Source: Verrucomicrobiales bacterium
Lineage (GTDB): Bacteria; Verrucomicrobiota; Verrucomicrobiia; Limisphaerales; UBA9464
Direction: 5' to 3'
Assembly: GCA_005793375.1 (NCBI GenBank)
Contig: SXSK01000045.1
Location: forward strand, 1-57,578
DNA: 57,578 nucleotides
The translations under genes were made by a program, and so were the position numbers. This document shows positions 8,890-17,822 of the stretch, piece after piece; the first letter of the stretch is position 1, and each line of letters begins with the position of its first letter. The notes beneath the pieces were generated by a model, which had not been told where the DNA came from, ran no database searches, and saw nothing but the letters and a program-made list of their open reading frames with translations.

Positions 8890-10683
8890 ATGAATCGTCG
8901 CTTTGAGATCTATCAGAATGACGCCGGGGAGCGGCGGGCGGTCCCTTGCGGATTCTCAGTAACTGCGGCGTTGTTGGACTGGATCTGGGCGCTCTTTCTG
9001 AACCTCTGGCTCGAGGCCGCTGCTTTGTTCGTTCTGAATGCGGTTCTGGTCGCGACACTCTATGCGGCAGATTCAAGTGCCATGGGCTACGTCGTGGCCC
9101 AGGTCCTGCAAGGAATCTTGATAGGGACCCAGGCCCGGCGTTTACGCGCGCTGTCGGCGGAGCGCCATGGCTACGCGTTTGTTTGCACAGTGCCGGGACG
9201 TAGTGGCGCTAACGCCATCGCCAAATTAGTCCAGGTCGGCGGAGAGCCCTTACCGGAATGGCGCGGGCGCCATTTCTTCACCCTGCCAGATTTCATCCCG
9301 GTAAGCTTGCGGCGCATCGGTGCCATGGCGTCACTCACCATCAAGGCAGCCTTTCGACTTCGTCTGGTCTTGGTATTGTTGGGGCTCCTGACGGTTGCGG
9401 TTTTTGTTTTGCCCTCGATCATTATTCACGATGGCAGCGCCCGCGGGTTCACGCAGATTGTACTGACATATAGTCTGGCGGCGATTACTGGAATTCTCGG
9501 TTTTACAACGCTTTGGCTGGCGTGTGGCACCTTGGCGAGCGATATCGAAGACTGTCAGATCCACGTGGTGATGAGCAAACCGATCCCGCGTTGGGAAATC
9601 TGGATTGGAAAATGGGTGGGGATTCTCCTGCTCAACGCAGCGCTGCTGACTTTCTCTGGATTCGTTGTTTTTTGTCTTCTTCTGGGTCGCTCCAGCCAGT
9701 TGCCGAAAGATCAGCAGGAGATACTTCGGAAAGAAGTATTGGTAGCACGCGCAGGAGCACGTGAAACGGTGCCGGATCTGAGGCCAGCGATTGAAGAACT
9801 CGTCGCGGAGCGTCTCAAGAAGGGTGACCTGACACCTGTGGATCGTCAGTTGGTCCGGAAGCAGATCACCGAACAGGTCAAAGCCCAAGCTCAAGTGGTT
9901 CCTTCGGGACAAATCCGGCGCTGGGTGATTGATCTGGGAGCGGGGGCGGTGGATCGATTACGAGACGAACCGCTGTTTCTGCGCGTGAAATTCTTCAGTT
10001 CTGAATATGCCAGTGATGGAGCGACATTTGCTTTCCGCTGGTTGATTGGTCCTCCGGAAAGCAGCACGCGATTCCCCATCGAAAACAGTTTGGGCGCTGA
10101 GTCGTTTGTTGAATTTCCCATTGCTCCAAACCTCTTGGACAAAGACGGCAAATTGGTGATCGATCTTCAGAACTGGAACAATTTGGCGATCCTCTTCCCG
10201 CTGGAGGATTCCATGGAGGTGCTCTATCGAGAAGGTGGGTTCGCTCTGAATTTCGCCCGAGGCCTCGGTATCATCCTTTGTTGGCTCGCGTTGCTCGGCT
10301 CCATCGGCCTGGCCTGTTCGAGCCGGATGTCCTTTCAGGTCTCCTCGTTCGTCTGCCTCGCCATTCTCCTGGTGGCGTTTTCCGGTGGCACGATCAGCTC
10401 CGTCATCGAACAGGGGGGTATCATGGGTGTGGACCACGACACCGGCATGGTCGAAAAGAGCAACAGTATCAATCGCGCTTCCGTGGTGGTCTTCAGCGCT
10501 GCCAAACGGATCATCGGTGTCGCCCAGGATTTTTCACCGGTTGAATCGTTGAGCACCGGACGAAGCATCACCTGGGGCTTGCTTGCCCAGGCCTTCCTTC
10601 AAATCGTCCTATTCCTTGGCGGCAGCTTTGCCCTCGTTGGCATCGTGGTTCTTACTCGCCGCGAAATCGCCTTGCCCACCTGA
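8890..10683 (+). CDS. ABC-2 permease with large external domain and DUF2628-like head
   Basis: A 597-residue membrane protein. The first 130 or so residues hold two hydrophobic segments and the pattern AALLDWIWALFLNLW followed by GYAFVCTVPG. This resembles DUF2628-type membrane domains and is a tentative match. From about 155 comes an ABC-2 permease: membrane segments, then the cytoplasmic CQIHVVMSKPIPRWEIWIGK, another segment, a hydrophilic domain of about 170 residues (275-450) expected outside the membrane, and C-terminal helices. GAGG at 8882-8885 precedes the ATG by 4 bases, one of the few Shine-Dalgarno sites here. The ATPase directly upstream is the obvious partner. Confidence 0.83.
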   Translation: MNRRFEIYQNDAGERRAVPCGFSVTAALLDWIWALFLNLWLEAAALFVLNAVLVATLYAADSSAMGYVVAQVLQGILIGTQARRLRALSAERHGYAFVCTVPGRSGANAIAKLVQVGGEPLPEWRGRHFFTLPDFIPVSLRRIGAMASLTIKAAFRLRLVLVLLGLLTVAVFVLPSIIIHDGSARGFTQIVLTYSLAAITGILGFTTLWLACGTLASDIEDCQIHVVMSKPIPRWEIWIGKWVGILLLNAALLTFSGFVVFCLLLGRSSQLPKDQQEILRKEVLVARAGARETVPDLRPAIEELVAERLKKGDLTPVDRQLVRKQITEQVKAQAQVVPSGQIRRWVIDLGAGAVDRLRDEPLFLRVKFFSSEYASDGATFAFRWLIGPPESSTRFPIENSLGAESFVEFPIAPNLLDKDGKLVIDLQNWNNLAILFPLEDSMEVLYREGGFALNFARGLGIILCWLALLGSIGLACSSRMSFQVSSFVCLAILLVAFSGGTISSVIEQGGIMGVDHDTGMVEKSNSINRASVVVFSAAKRIIGVAQDFSPVESLSTGRSITWGLLAQAFLQIVLFLGGSFALVGIVVLTRREIALPT

Positions 10684-10700
10684 CGAATCGAGCCAACACC

Positions 10701-12197
10701 ATGCGTCCGCTTAAACCCATCTTGGTGCTCGTATTGGCGATATCTCTCGTCGGTGTGTTCTTCTTCCAACGTGTCCTAAATCAACAGCGCGAGTCCGCCG
10801 GCCTGACCCGCACCGCCGTAATTAGCAACGCGCCTCCAGTGCTCGCCTTCACCACGGTCGCGCTCGGCGGATTTCGGGGGATCATCGCCAACATTCTCTG
10901 GGTTCGGGCGGCCGAACTTCAGGAGAACGGCAAGTATTTCGAGATGGTTCAACTCGCGGATTGGATCACGAAGTTGCAGCCACACTTTTCGCAGGTCTGG
11001 GTGAACCAAGCCTGGAACATGGCCTATAACATTTCCGTTAAATTCCCCAACCCCGACGATCGCTGGCATTGGGTGCTGCGCGGCATCGAACTGTTGCGCG
11101 ATCAAGGCATGATGTACAACCCCCACGAAATTCTGATGTACCGGGAATTGGGTTGGTTGTTTCAACACAAAATGGGGGCGTACCTCGACGACGCTCACAT
11201 GACTTACAAGCGGGAGTGGGCCACTTCCATGGAAGCCTTGTTGGGCCCGGGGCGGCCGGATTTTGAAACCTTGATCAACCCGGTGACCTCGGGACAAAAA
11301 ACCTCGTCTGAGTTGCTGCGCGCAAAATACAAGATGGATCCTGTGTTGATGAAGGAAGTGGACGACACCTATGGGCCGCTCGAGTGGCGGTTGCCCGAAT
11401 CGCATGCGATGTACTGGGCGAGTGCCGGACTCAAATTCGCCAAATGGAATGGCAAACCCGAAGAGCAGTTTGTCATGCTTTGGCGCGAGATCTATCAGCC
11501 AATGCTGGTAGCGTTTCAACGCGGCCGTTTCATCACAAACAAGGCCGACAAAACCATTCAACTCGGACCAAATCTTGCGATGGTTCCGAATGTATCGCGC
11601 GCCTATGAACGGGCCATGACCAATACGCCCGACATGCGCGAACACATCGGAAATGCGCACAAGAATTTCCTTCGGGATGCGAGCTATTTCCTTTTCGCCA
11701 ACAACCGTGAAAAAGAGGCTGAGAAATGGTTCAACCTGGGTTCCAGGTTGTACGGCACGAATTTCGCCGGCGGGTTGGATTTGGTATCCTATTCAATGGC
11801 CCAGATCACCGAGAACATCAATGAGACGTCCCCCGACAAGATCAAGGCATTGCTGGAGGGATTGATCATGCAGTGGGCATACAATCTCGCTATTGATGAA
11901 GAGGATCGGGCGGTCTCGTTGGAGCGAATGGCGACGTTGGTTCGCAACAATTACATGCAACGCATCGGCTCGAACAAGAGTTCCAAAGAACGACTGCCGA
12001 TGCCTCCGATCCCAGAAATCAAACAGCAGGTGCTGTCCCGTGTGTTTCAAGCCGAAGACGGACTCCACCCAGAGCTGCAAAACGTCTTACGTTCCAAACT
12101 CGGTATTACGAGCACTCCAGTACCACTTGCCAAACCGGAACCTGCGGCCAAACCTGCTCCACCCTCTGGGACGCGACCCGCGTCCAAGTCCAATTAA
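10701..12197 (+). CDS. membrane-anchored helical-repeat (TPR-like) protein, function unknown
   Basis: This 498-residue protein has one N-terminal membrane segment (residues about 5-24) and a long helical body rich in Trp and aromatic residues, including NGKYFEMVQLADWITKLQPH, which looks like degenerate tetratricopeptide helices. A Pro/Ala-rich tail ends the protein. I do not recognise an enzyme motif. It follows the second ABC permease by 17 bases and is the last gene of the cluster, so it may be a periplasmic partner of the transporter (inference). Its TAA overlaps the TAA of the convergent MFS gene within TTAA at 12194-12197. Confidence 0.75.
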   Translation: MRPLKPILVLVLAISLVGVFFFQRVLNQQRESAGLTRTAVISNAPPVLAFTTVALGGFRGIIANILWVRAAELQENGKYFEMVQLADWITKLQPHFSQVWVNQAWNMAYNISVKFPNPDDRWHWVLRGIELLRDQGMMYNPHEILMYRELGWLFQHKMGAYLDDAHMTYKREWATSMEALLGPGRPDFETLINPVTSGQKTSSELLRAKYKMDPVLMKEVDDTYGPLEWRLPESHAMYWASAGLKFAKWNGKPEEQFVMLWREIYQPMLVAFQRGRFITNKADKTIQLGPNLAMVPNVSRAYERAMTNTPDMREHIGNAHKNFLRDASYFLFANNREKEAEKWFNLGSRLYGTNFAGGLDLVSYSMAQITENINETSPDKIKALLEGLIMQWAYNLAIDEEDRAVSLERMATLVRNNYMQRIGSNKSSKERLPMPPIPEIKQQVLSRVFQAEDGLHPELQNVLRSKLGITSTPVPLAKPEPAAKPAPPSGTRPASKSN

Positions 12198-13435
12198 AGG
12201 TTTTTTGGCCGACGCGAGGGCGGATGGCGGAGCAGCGTCGCGATCGCCACCAAGAGTGCTGCGAGGATGAGCAATGCCCCCATGAAGAAGGGTGCTCCTG
12301 GAAGAAGAATTGGCGCCCGATCACTGATGAAATAGCCAAACAGGGATGTGGATAGCAACGGTGCAATGAACCCTGCGACGCTCCCCAAACTGGCCAGCGC
12401 TCCCTGGACCGCACCCTGCTCGTTGGCTTCAGCGCCACCCGTAATCAACGCCTGGGTTGCGGGGGCACCAATGGCTCCCAACGAAGCCAAGGCCACGATC
12501 GAGTAGAGCATCCAACCCTGCGTTACCGCACCATACCCGATCAAAGCCAAAAAGTTGATGCAAAGGCCGACAATCAGTGCCTTCGGTTCTCCCATTGCCG
12601 GAACCAACCATCGCGCTAATCCGCCCTGTACAATCGCTACGGTCAAACCGACGATGGCCAGAGAAATTCCCACTTGGCCCGCAGTCCATCCATACCGGTA
12701 ACCCGTATACAATACCCAGATGCTATGCGTGGAATATTGTCCGACGCTCAAGAGGAAGAAACTCACTGCCAAACCCAGGACCAATGGGTGACGCCTCAAT
12801 GAGGTGAATGATCCCACCGGATTCGCCCGGCCCCACGAAAAGGCCCGCCGATTTTCGGGCGCCAGGGATTCCGGAAGAACCAATAGTCCATAAAGCCAGT
12901 TGATGAGTGTCATGGCCGCTGCCACTAAAAAAGGAAGGCGAAGATCCCGGCCACCCAGCAATCCTCCCAGTGCCGGACCTGCAATGAAACCAAGACCAAA
13001 GGCAGCGCCGATCATTCCAAAATTGGCCGCTCGCTTTTCAGGGGGACTGACATCCGCGATATAGGCGGATGCCGCTGAGATATTCGCCCCGGTGATTCCG
13101 GCGACGACGCGCCCGACATAAAACCAACTCAGTGTGGGTGCAAACGCGAGGAGCAGGTAGTCCAGCCCGGAACCGAATAGCGATCCCAAGATCACCGGCC
13201 GGCGACCGAATCGATCGGAGAGACTTCCGAGGATCGGAGAAAAGAGGAACTGCATCAGGGCGTACAGTGCTCCAAGCCATCCGAAAGTATGCGAGGCGGC
13301 TGAAACGTCGCCACCCTCCAGCTGCTCGATTAATTTCGGCAGGATCGGAATGATGAGGCCAATGCCGAAGATATCGAGGAACAAGGTGACCAGAATGAAT
13401 CCCAGTGCGGGTTTGTATGTGGTCATTGTGGCCAT
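12194..13435 (-). CDS. MFS drug/sugar exporter, TetA (TCR) family
   Basis: A 413-residue transporter with 12 predicted membrane helices. The loop after helix 2 has the MFS motif A as [16 protein letters not shown]. The region [21 protein letters not shown] followed by SPPEKRA is typical of the TetA/TCR group. ATG 13435 lies 4 bases after the stop of the upstream gene, and a second in-frame ATG is at 13426. The longer open frame to 13498 overlaps that gene and is not preferred. It forms an operon with the kinase/pyrophosphorylase and the glycosyltransferase, so a sugar or glycoside substrate is as plausible as a drug. Confidence 0.85.
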   Translation of the reverse strand: MATMTTYKPALGFILVTLFLDIFGIGLIIPILPKLIEQLEGGDVSAASHTFGWLGALYALMQFLFSPILGSLSDRFGRRPVILGSLFGSGLDYLLLAFAPTLSWFYVGRVVAGITGANISAASAYIADVSPPEKRAANFGMIGAAFGLGFIAGPALGGLLGGRDLRLPFLVAAAMTLINWLYGLLVLPESLAPENRRAFSWGRANPVGSFTSLRRHPLVLGLAVSFFLLSVGQYSTHSIWVLYTGYRYGWTAGQVGISLAIVGLTVAIVQGGLARWLVPAMGEPKALIVGLCINFLALIGYGAVTQGWMLYSIVALASLGAIGAPATQALITGGAEANEQGAVQGALASLGSVAGFIAPLLSTSLFGYFISDRAPILLPGAPFFMGALLILAALLVAIATLLRHPPSRRPKNL

Positions 13436-13439
13436 TGAA

Positions 13440-16400
13440 TCAACTCCAGGTGCAGAGTCGTTCCACGTAATCGGCCGACCCGTCACGCAACCAGCCATCG
13501 AGTTGGGCCTGGTCCTTCAACTGTTGTCCGCGCAGTCGAGGAACCACCAGAAACTGGCATTCAATCTCCGCCAAGCCCGTGAGATCGCTCCAAAGCTTTT
13601 CAAATTGGGCGACCGGGAAAATGTCTTCTTGTCCATGGCCCCAGCGCTTTTTGACATCCTTGAGAGTCACGTACGTGGGAAGTCGGGAAGCAAGACCCCG
13701 GATGGCTGCGGCGATCTTATCTGAATTTCCTTCAAGAATGTCGTCTCGTGTCAGGCCGAATACCCGCAGTAGCGAATCAAGTTGGATCCACGTGGTCATG
13801 GAGTTGTAATAACTCAACCCAAATTCCGCCTCCTCACGTGTCATGGCCAATCCTTCCATAATTCTCAGGCGGCCATTGACCCGGGCCAATCCTCCACCCC
13901 GATCCTCCAACCGGCGCTGGATCACTTCAAATGACAAACAAGCCCCGCCATCGATGTGTCGCCCTAGGTACAAGGGATCGGCATTGACGCCGCAAGTATC
14001 GATGTTGTGTAGCAACAGCTGTCTTAGATTCGGCCGGGCACGGAGCAGTTGTGCCAGCACACCATTTCGCAACAAGTTTGGAATCTCATAAAAATGCCCG
14101 ACTGGATGGAGGCATTGGGATGGAAGGTTCTCGGTATAATCTGCCGCTTCGCCAATGGTCTGTGCCCAACGGATCAAGGCCGACCGCAGACTATCCCGGA
14201 CTTTCTGCTGTTGTTCGTCCAGCAGTTGCTGAGGCATCTCTTCCCACTGAAATCGCAAGTCGCGTTCCATCGGAATCATGCGCAGACCGACATTGCGCCC
14301 CTCGGATAGCAACAACGGACCTTCGTAACCATAGCGCCGAACCTTCTCCACAAAGTCCACCGTCGCGGTGTGGGTGTGGTAACTCGTCGTGAATATGTGA
14401 GGCAACGGCGCATCCAGCTCAAAGGTCTTGGCCAAACCGCGGCTCTTTGCCAGGTGCACTTCTAAAAAGGTACGGTGACGTCCGGATAGCTTGCAAAACG
14501 GGTGCAGCGCCTTGCAGACACCTGCACCTTGAGTCCACCGCGATCCGGCTCCTCCCGCCAGCGTCACAACCGCCACCTCCCCCTTGGCTAGTGCACGCAG
14601 ACCGATCGCTCTCAGACGCTCATCGTCAGAAGTCCCCTCGGTCAAGTCGACGACCTCATCCGAGCGGACGTCCTCGATTGTGACATCGGTTCGCAATCGA
14701 TTTTGTGCCAGCCCAATGCGCCCCTGGCGAAGATCGTTGCGGATCTGTTCGTGTTGGGCGCGGTCGAATCCATAGTGTTCCAGCAACTCAGCCAGCGTGG
14801 TGCTGCCATCCTGGGCGGTGCGACCACGCGGCAAGAGGGCATCAAACAATTCCTGCACCATGCTGCGAAGCTCCGGACGCGTGCGCGCTGCCACCGCGAA
14901 TTTGTCGAGCTCTGACCGCTGTGCCGACGGCAACGCGTGGCGGTCCTGACGCAGCAGTTTTGGAACCGTCAGCGTGTAGTATCCCGGTGGCATCAACGCC
15001 TGTTCTCCCGTCAGCAACTCCGCATAGGTACCCCGCTCGTTGATCGCGTAATCGAACACCACAGGCTCCATCGCGAATGGAAGTGCATGCTGCAACTCAC
15101 GGCGCGTCTGGCTCATGATCTCCTGCATCCGCGTCTGCGCCTCGCGCTTTCGATGCGGGGCAAAAATGAATCCCATACCGCCGCCAGACATGCCGCCCAG
15201 CATCCAAAACCCCCAGAAATCATCACCAAATGCCTGGCGGGCCCGGTCTATGAGCAATTCGGTGTAGTAGGTCGATGCCCAAGGGATAATTGTCTGGATC
15301 GGCTCTAGAAAATTTCGAGTTGTTGCTGCCGCCAACGCACGGATATCGCCACGCCGCAACGCATCAATGACGACCTTCAATACCGTCAGTGCGTCCTGCC
15401 GAGCATTCCACTCTGCGTGACAACGGAGCAAATACTTCTCGGTGACCATCTCCAGAATTGGGCCGACATTTTGGGCCATGCCACCGTGGACCACTACCAG
15501 CGAATCTTGCAGTGCCTGACGCGAGGAAGCCGGAATCTCGTCGTGCCCAAACACATAGTGCTTGGGCATAAGGCGCCCACGGGAGATGCCATACTCCGGA
15601 TCGCCATCAGCCGCCTCAACACCTTCGATCAGTTTGATGCCGGGCCAGACACCACCGCTGTCTTGCCAGCCGCCGCCGGATCCGCCGAGCCACTCTCCGA
15701 GTAGTGCCCGTGCTAGGACCAGTCGACGTTCGTTTTCCGCCAGTGAACCCGTCAACGAACCCGCCTGTGCCGTGGCCCGCATGCAAACACTGATCAGGGA
15801 TCCCAAGAGGTTGGTGGATACCGCCAAGCGTGAACCCTTCGGGATGTTGTTGACACACGAGACGATCTCAAGCCCTCGACCAGGTCCCACCAATCGCGCC
15901 AAGAGATCCCCAAGCTGTTGCCCTGAACCCTCGACGCCCGGGGGCACCAACCCACTCGCAATCACCGCTGCCTTGAGCAGGCCAAGATAATCTTTCGCAA
16001 AATCAAAAACATCACTCAGCGAAACCAAGTCTGCGGTTGCTCCCAAATCCACCGAGGTGAGACGCAACACAGGCTCATCCAATACGCGCAACCAGGCGCT
16101 GACCGGTGGCGAGGGTTCTGGATCGCGACCGCTCACACCCAAGTCTACCGACACATTCAACACGCGGGCGCCCTCGGGATAGTCCATGCCCAGGAAAAAA
16201 ATGTCCGACCACGCCGAATGCGTCAGGTCCATCCGAACGGGTGTCTGCTCGCGCAAAATCGGATAGGTGCCGTCGGGGCTGCGTTGGAGGAGCAGATCGC
16301 GAATCCGCAGCGGTTGATCAGCGGGATGTCCCATACGGAACATCCATTGATTGCCTCGCACCGTGCGCACACTTCGCCGGACCTGATCCGCCAGGGTTTG

Positions 16401-16850
16401 GAAGGCCAAGCGATGATAGGCAGCAGCTAGGGCCGACGAGATGCCATCGCTCGGGCCCATGGATTCCTGCACACCTAAAAAGGTTTCGATGGCTTCTTCA
16501 AATCGTCGGTGGAGCAGCAGCTCGTAACCGCGAAACGGGATCAGGCTGGCCTGCGTCTGAGTCTTGGATAAGCCAATCAGCGCCGTTGGAACCTGGAACC
16601 GATGGATGGCATAAAGGAAGAAAAGGGCTCGGACGCGTTCATACAAGTTTTCTGACCGGCGTCGAAAGTCATCAAGTTCAGCGCAGGCAGCCAGCAGCTC
16701 GGCGGGGGACCATGCTCGGCAGTATTGGTTGAGTGATTGGTCTCGAACCGCGGGATCGTCAGATAAAATGAGCGGGAGCAGACTCGGCATAGCGACGTTC
16801 GATGAGACTCCGCATTTCCATGCCCCGCCGTCAACGTCAGGGGTACTCAA
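13440..16850 (-). CDS. GHMP (fucokinase-like) kinase fused to UDPGP-family pyrophosphorylase
   Basis: A 1136-residue two-enzyme protein. The N-terminal half has kinase landmarks: AWSDIFF near 213 and RVLNVSVDL near 230 match the 'GWSDtP...VLN' region of L-fucokinase-type GHMP kinases; IPKGSRLAVSTN near 335 is the phosphate-binding motif; GGMSGGGMGF near 553 is GHMP motif 3. The C-terminal half has the nucleotide-binding LAGGAGSRW with a following Lys near 758-775, then HNIDTCGVNADP and GGGLARVNG, as in the UTP-glucose-1-phosphate uridylyltransferase family. It probably phosphorylates a sugar and then makes the UDP- or GDP-sugar. The TTG start at 16850 overlaps the upstream TGA and has GGAG 7 bases before it. 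ATG 16790 is the alternative. Confidence 0.82.
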   Translation of the reverse strand: MSTPDVDGGAWKCGVSSNVAMPSLLPLILSDDPAVRDQSLNQYCRAWSPAELLAACAELDDFRRRSENLYERVRALFFLYAIHRFQVPTALIGLSKTQTQASLIPFRGYELLLHRRFEEAIETFLGVQESMGPSDGISSALAAAYHRLAFQTLADQVRRSVRTVRGNQWMFRMGHPADQPLRIRDLLLQRSPDGTYPILREQTPVRMDLTHSAWSDIFFLGMDYPEGARVLNVSVDLGVSGRDPEPSPPVSAWLRVLDEPVLRLTSVDLGATADLVSLSDVFDFAKDYLGLLKAAVIASGLVPPGVEGSGQQLGDLLARLVGPGRGLEIVSCVNNIPKGSRLAVSTNLLGSLISVCMRATAQAGSLTGSLAENERRLVLARALLGEWLGGSGGGWQDSGGVWPGIKLIEGVEAADGDPEYGISRGRLMPKHYVFGHDEIPASSRQALQDSLVVVHGGMAQNVGPILEMVTEKYLLRCHAEWNARQDALTVLKVVIDALRRGDIRALAAATTRNFLEPIQTIIPWASTYYTELLIDRARQAFGDDFWGFWMLGGMSGGGMGFIFAPHRKREAQTRMQEIMSQTRRELQHALPFAMEPVVFDYAINERGTYAELLTGEQALMPPGYYTLTVPKLLRQDRHALPSAQRSELDKFAVAARTRPELRSMVQELFDALLPRGRTAQDGSTTLAELLEHYGFDRAQHEQIRNDLRQGRIGLAQNRLRTDVTIEDVRSDEVVDLTEGTSDDERLRAIGLRALAKGEVAVVTLAGGAGSRWTQGAGVCKALHPFCKLSGRHRTFLEVHLAKSRGLAKTFELDAPLPHIFTTSYHTHTATVDFVEKVRRYGYEGPLLLSEGRNVGLRMIPMERDLRFQWEEMPQQLLDEQQQKVRDSLRSALIRWAQTIGEAADYTENLPSQCLHPVGHFYEIPNLLRNGVLAQLLRARPNLRQLLLHNIDTCGVNADPLYLGRHIDGGACLSFEVIQRRLEDRGGGLARVNGRLRIMEGLAMTREEAEFGLSYYNSMTTWIQLDSLLRVFGLTRDDILEGNSDKIAAAIRGLASRLPTYVTLKDVKKRWGHGQEDIFPVAQFEKLWSDLTGLAEIECQFLVVPRLRGQQLKDQAQLDGWLRDGSADYVERLCTWS

Positions 16851-17704
16851 CTGGACGCTCCAGGGCGCCGGGCATTTTTCACGTTTGCCTGCCGCAAGGC
16901 GCGCGCTTCGACGTAGGTTCCCAAGCAGTGAAACAGACTGCCCTTCGCGCCATGCCAGTCAATTCGACCCATGCTGGCATACAGCATCAACTTGGCACAT
17001 CGGATCGCGATGCCTGCCAGGCTGGGCTGATGCGCCTCAATCAACCGGGCACTGATCCGGTGGTCGACCCGGCCTTTCGTGAAGAAGGCTTTGGCGGGAC
17101 GTCGCGAGATATAGCGCACCTCGGCGGCGTGCACTGCTGCCACTTGATATCCCTGTTTCAATGCCCAGACATACCAATCCAAATCTTCGCCACCCGGTAG
17201 CGTTTCATCAAACTCGTGTTTCTCCCAGATCGCTCGGCGATACAGGCTGTTGGGATTTCCCGCGCCAAATCCGAATCCTTTCCGGAAATCCCCTTGTTCA
17301 AAATACGTGATTCCACCGGGCAATCCTTGATCAAAGTCGCTCATCATCAGTGGCCCCACAGCGGCCGCGACACGTAGGCCGAATTGCTCCCTGACGGCTT
17401 TGCGATAGAGATCCAAAAAGTCCGGGCGCACCGGAACTGTATGGGAACTCAAGGCAAGGACCCATTCGTGACGCGCCTGAGCGAATCCGACATTGAGAGC
17501 GCGGCCATAGCTGAAGTCCTTTGCCGCCAGGCGAAAAACATGTGCCCCATGGGCTGTGGCCAGCTCCAACGTGCCATCCGTAGAGCCGGAGTCTACCAAC
17601 ACTAACTGGTCGTCTGGCTGCAGACGAACGGCTTCCAGAACAGGCTTCAATGTGACCGCCGCGTTCAAGGTGCGGATCACGACACTGATAGGTGGAGAAC
17701 TCAT
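16847..17704 (-). CDS. family 2 glycosyltransferase
   Basis: This 285-residue cytoplasmic GT-A enzyme opens with ISVVIRTLNAA, followed by LVLVDSGSTDGT, the nucleotide-sugar binding region of GT2 enzymes. The region ALNVGFAQARHEWVLALSSHT holds the position of the usual DxD, which here reads SSH. GGEDLDWYVW near 200 supplies the 'ED' catalytic-base motif. The frame is open from a TTG at 17749, but ATG 17704 begins just before the family core. Its TGA overlaps the start of the kinase/pyrophosphorylase, so the donor sugar may come from that enzyme (inference). The missing canonical DxD is worth noting, although GT2 members vary there. Confidence 0.85.
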   Translation of the reverse strand: MSSPPISVVIRTLNAAVTLKPVLEAVRLQPDDQLVLVDSGSTDGTLELATAHGAHVFRLAAKDFSYGRALNVGFAQARHEWVLALSSHTVPVRPDFLDLYRKAVREQFGLRVAAAVGPLMMSDFDQGLPGGITYFEQGDFRKGFGFGAGNPNSLYRRAIWEKHEFDETLPGGEDLDWYVWALKQGYQVAAVHAAEVRYISRRPAKAFFTKGRVDHRISARLIEAHQPSLAGIAIRCAKLMLYASMGRIDWHGAKGSLFHCLGTYVEARALRQANVKNARRPGASS

Positions 17705-17822
17705 GCTTCGGACTGCGCCAACATAGTCCGCTCGAACTGGAAAGGGCAACCTCGAGGGAAAATGCTCTTGAGTTACTGATCCTCAGAAGACTCTGGTTGC
17801 ATTTCGTCGTCATCTCGGCAGT

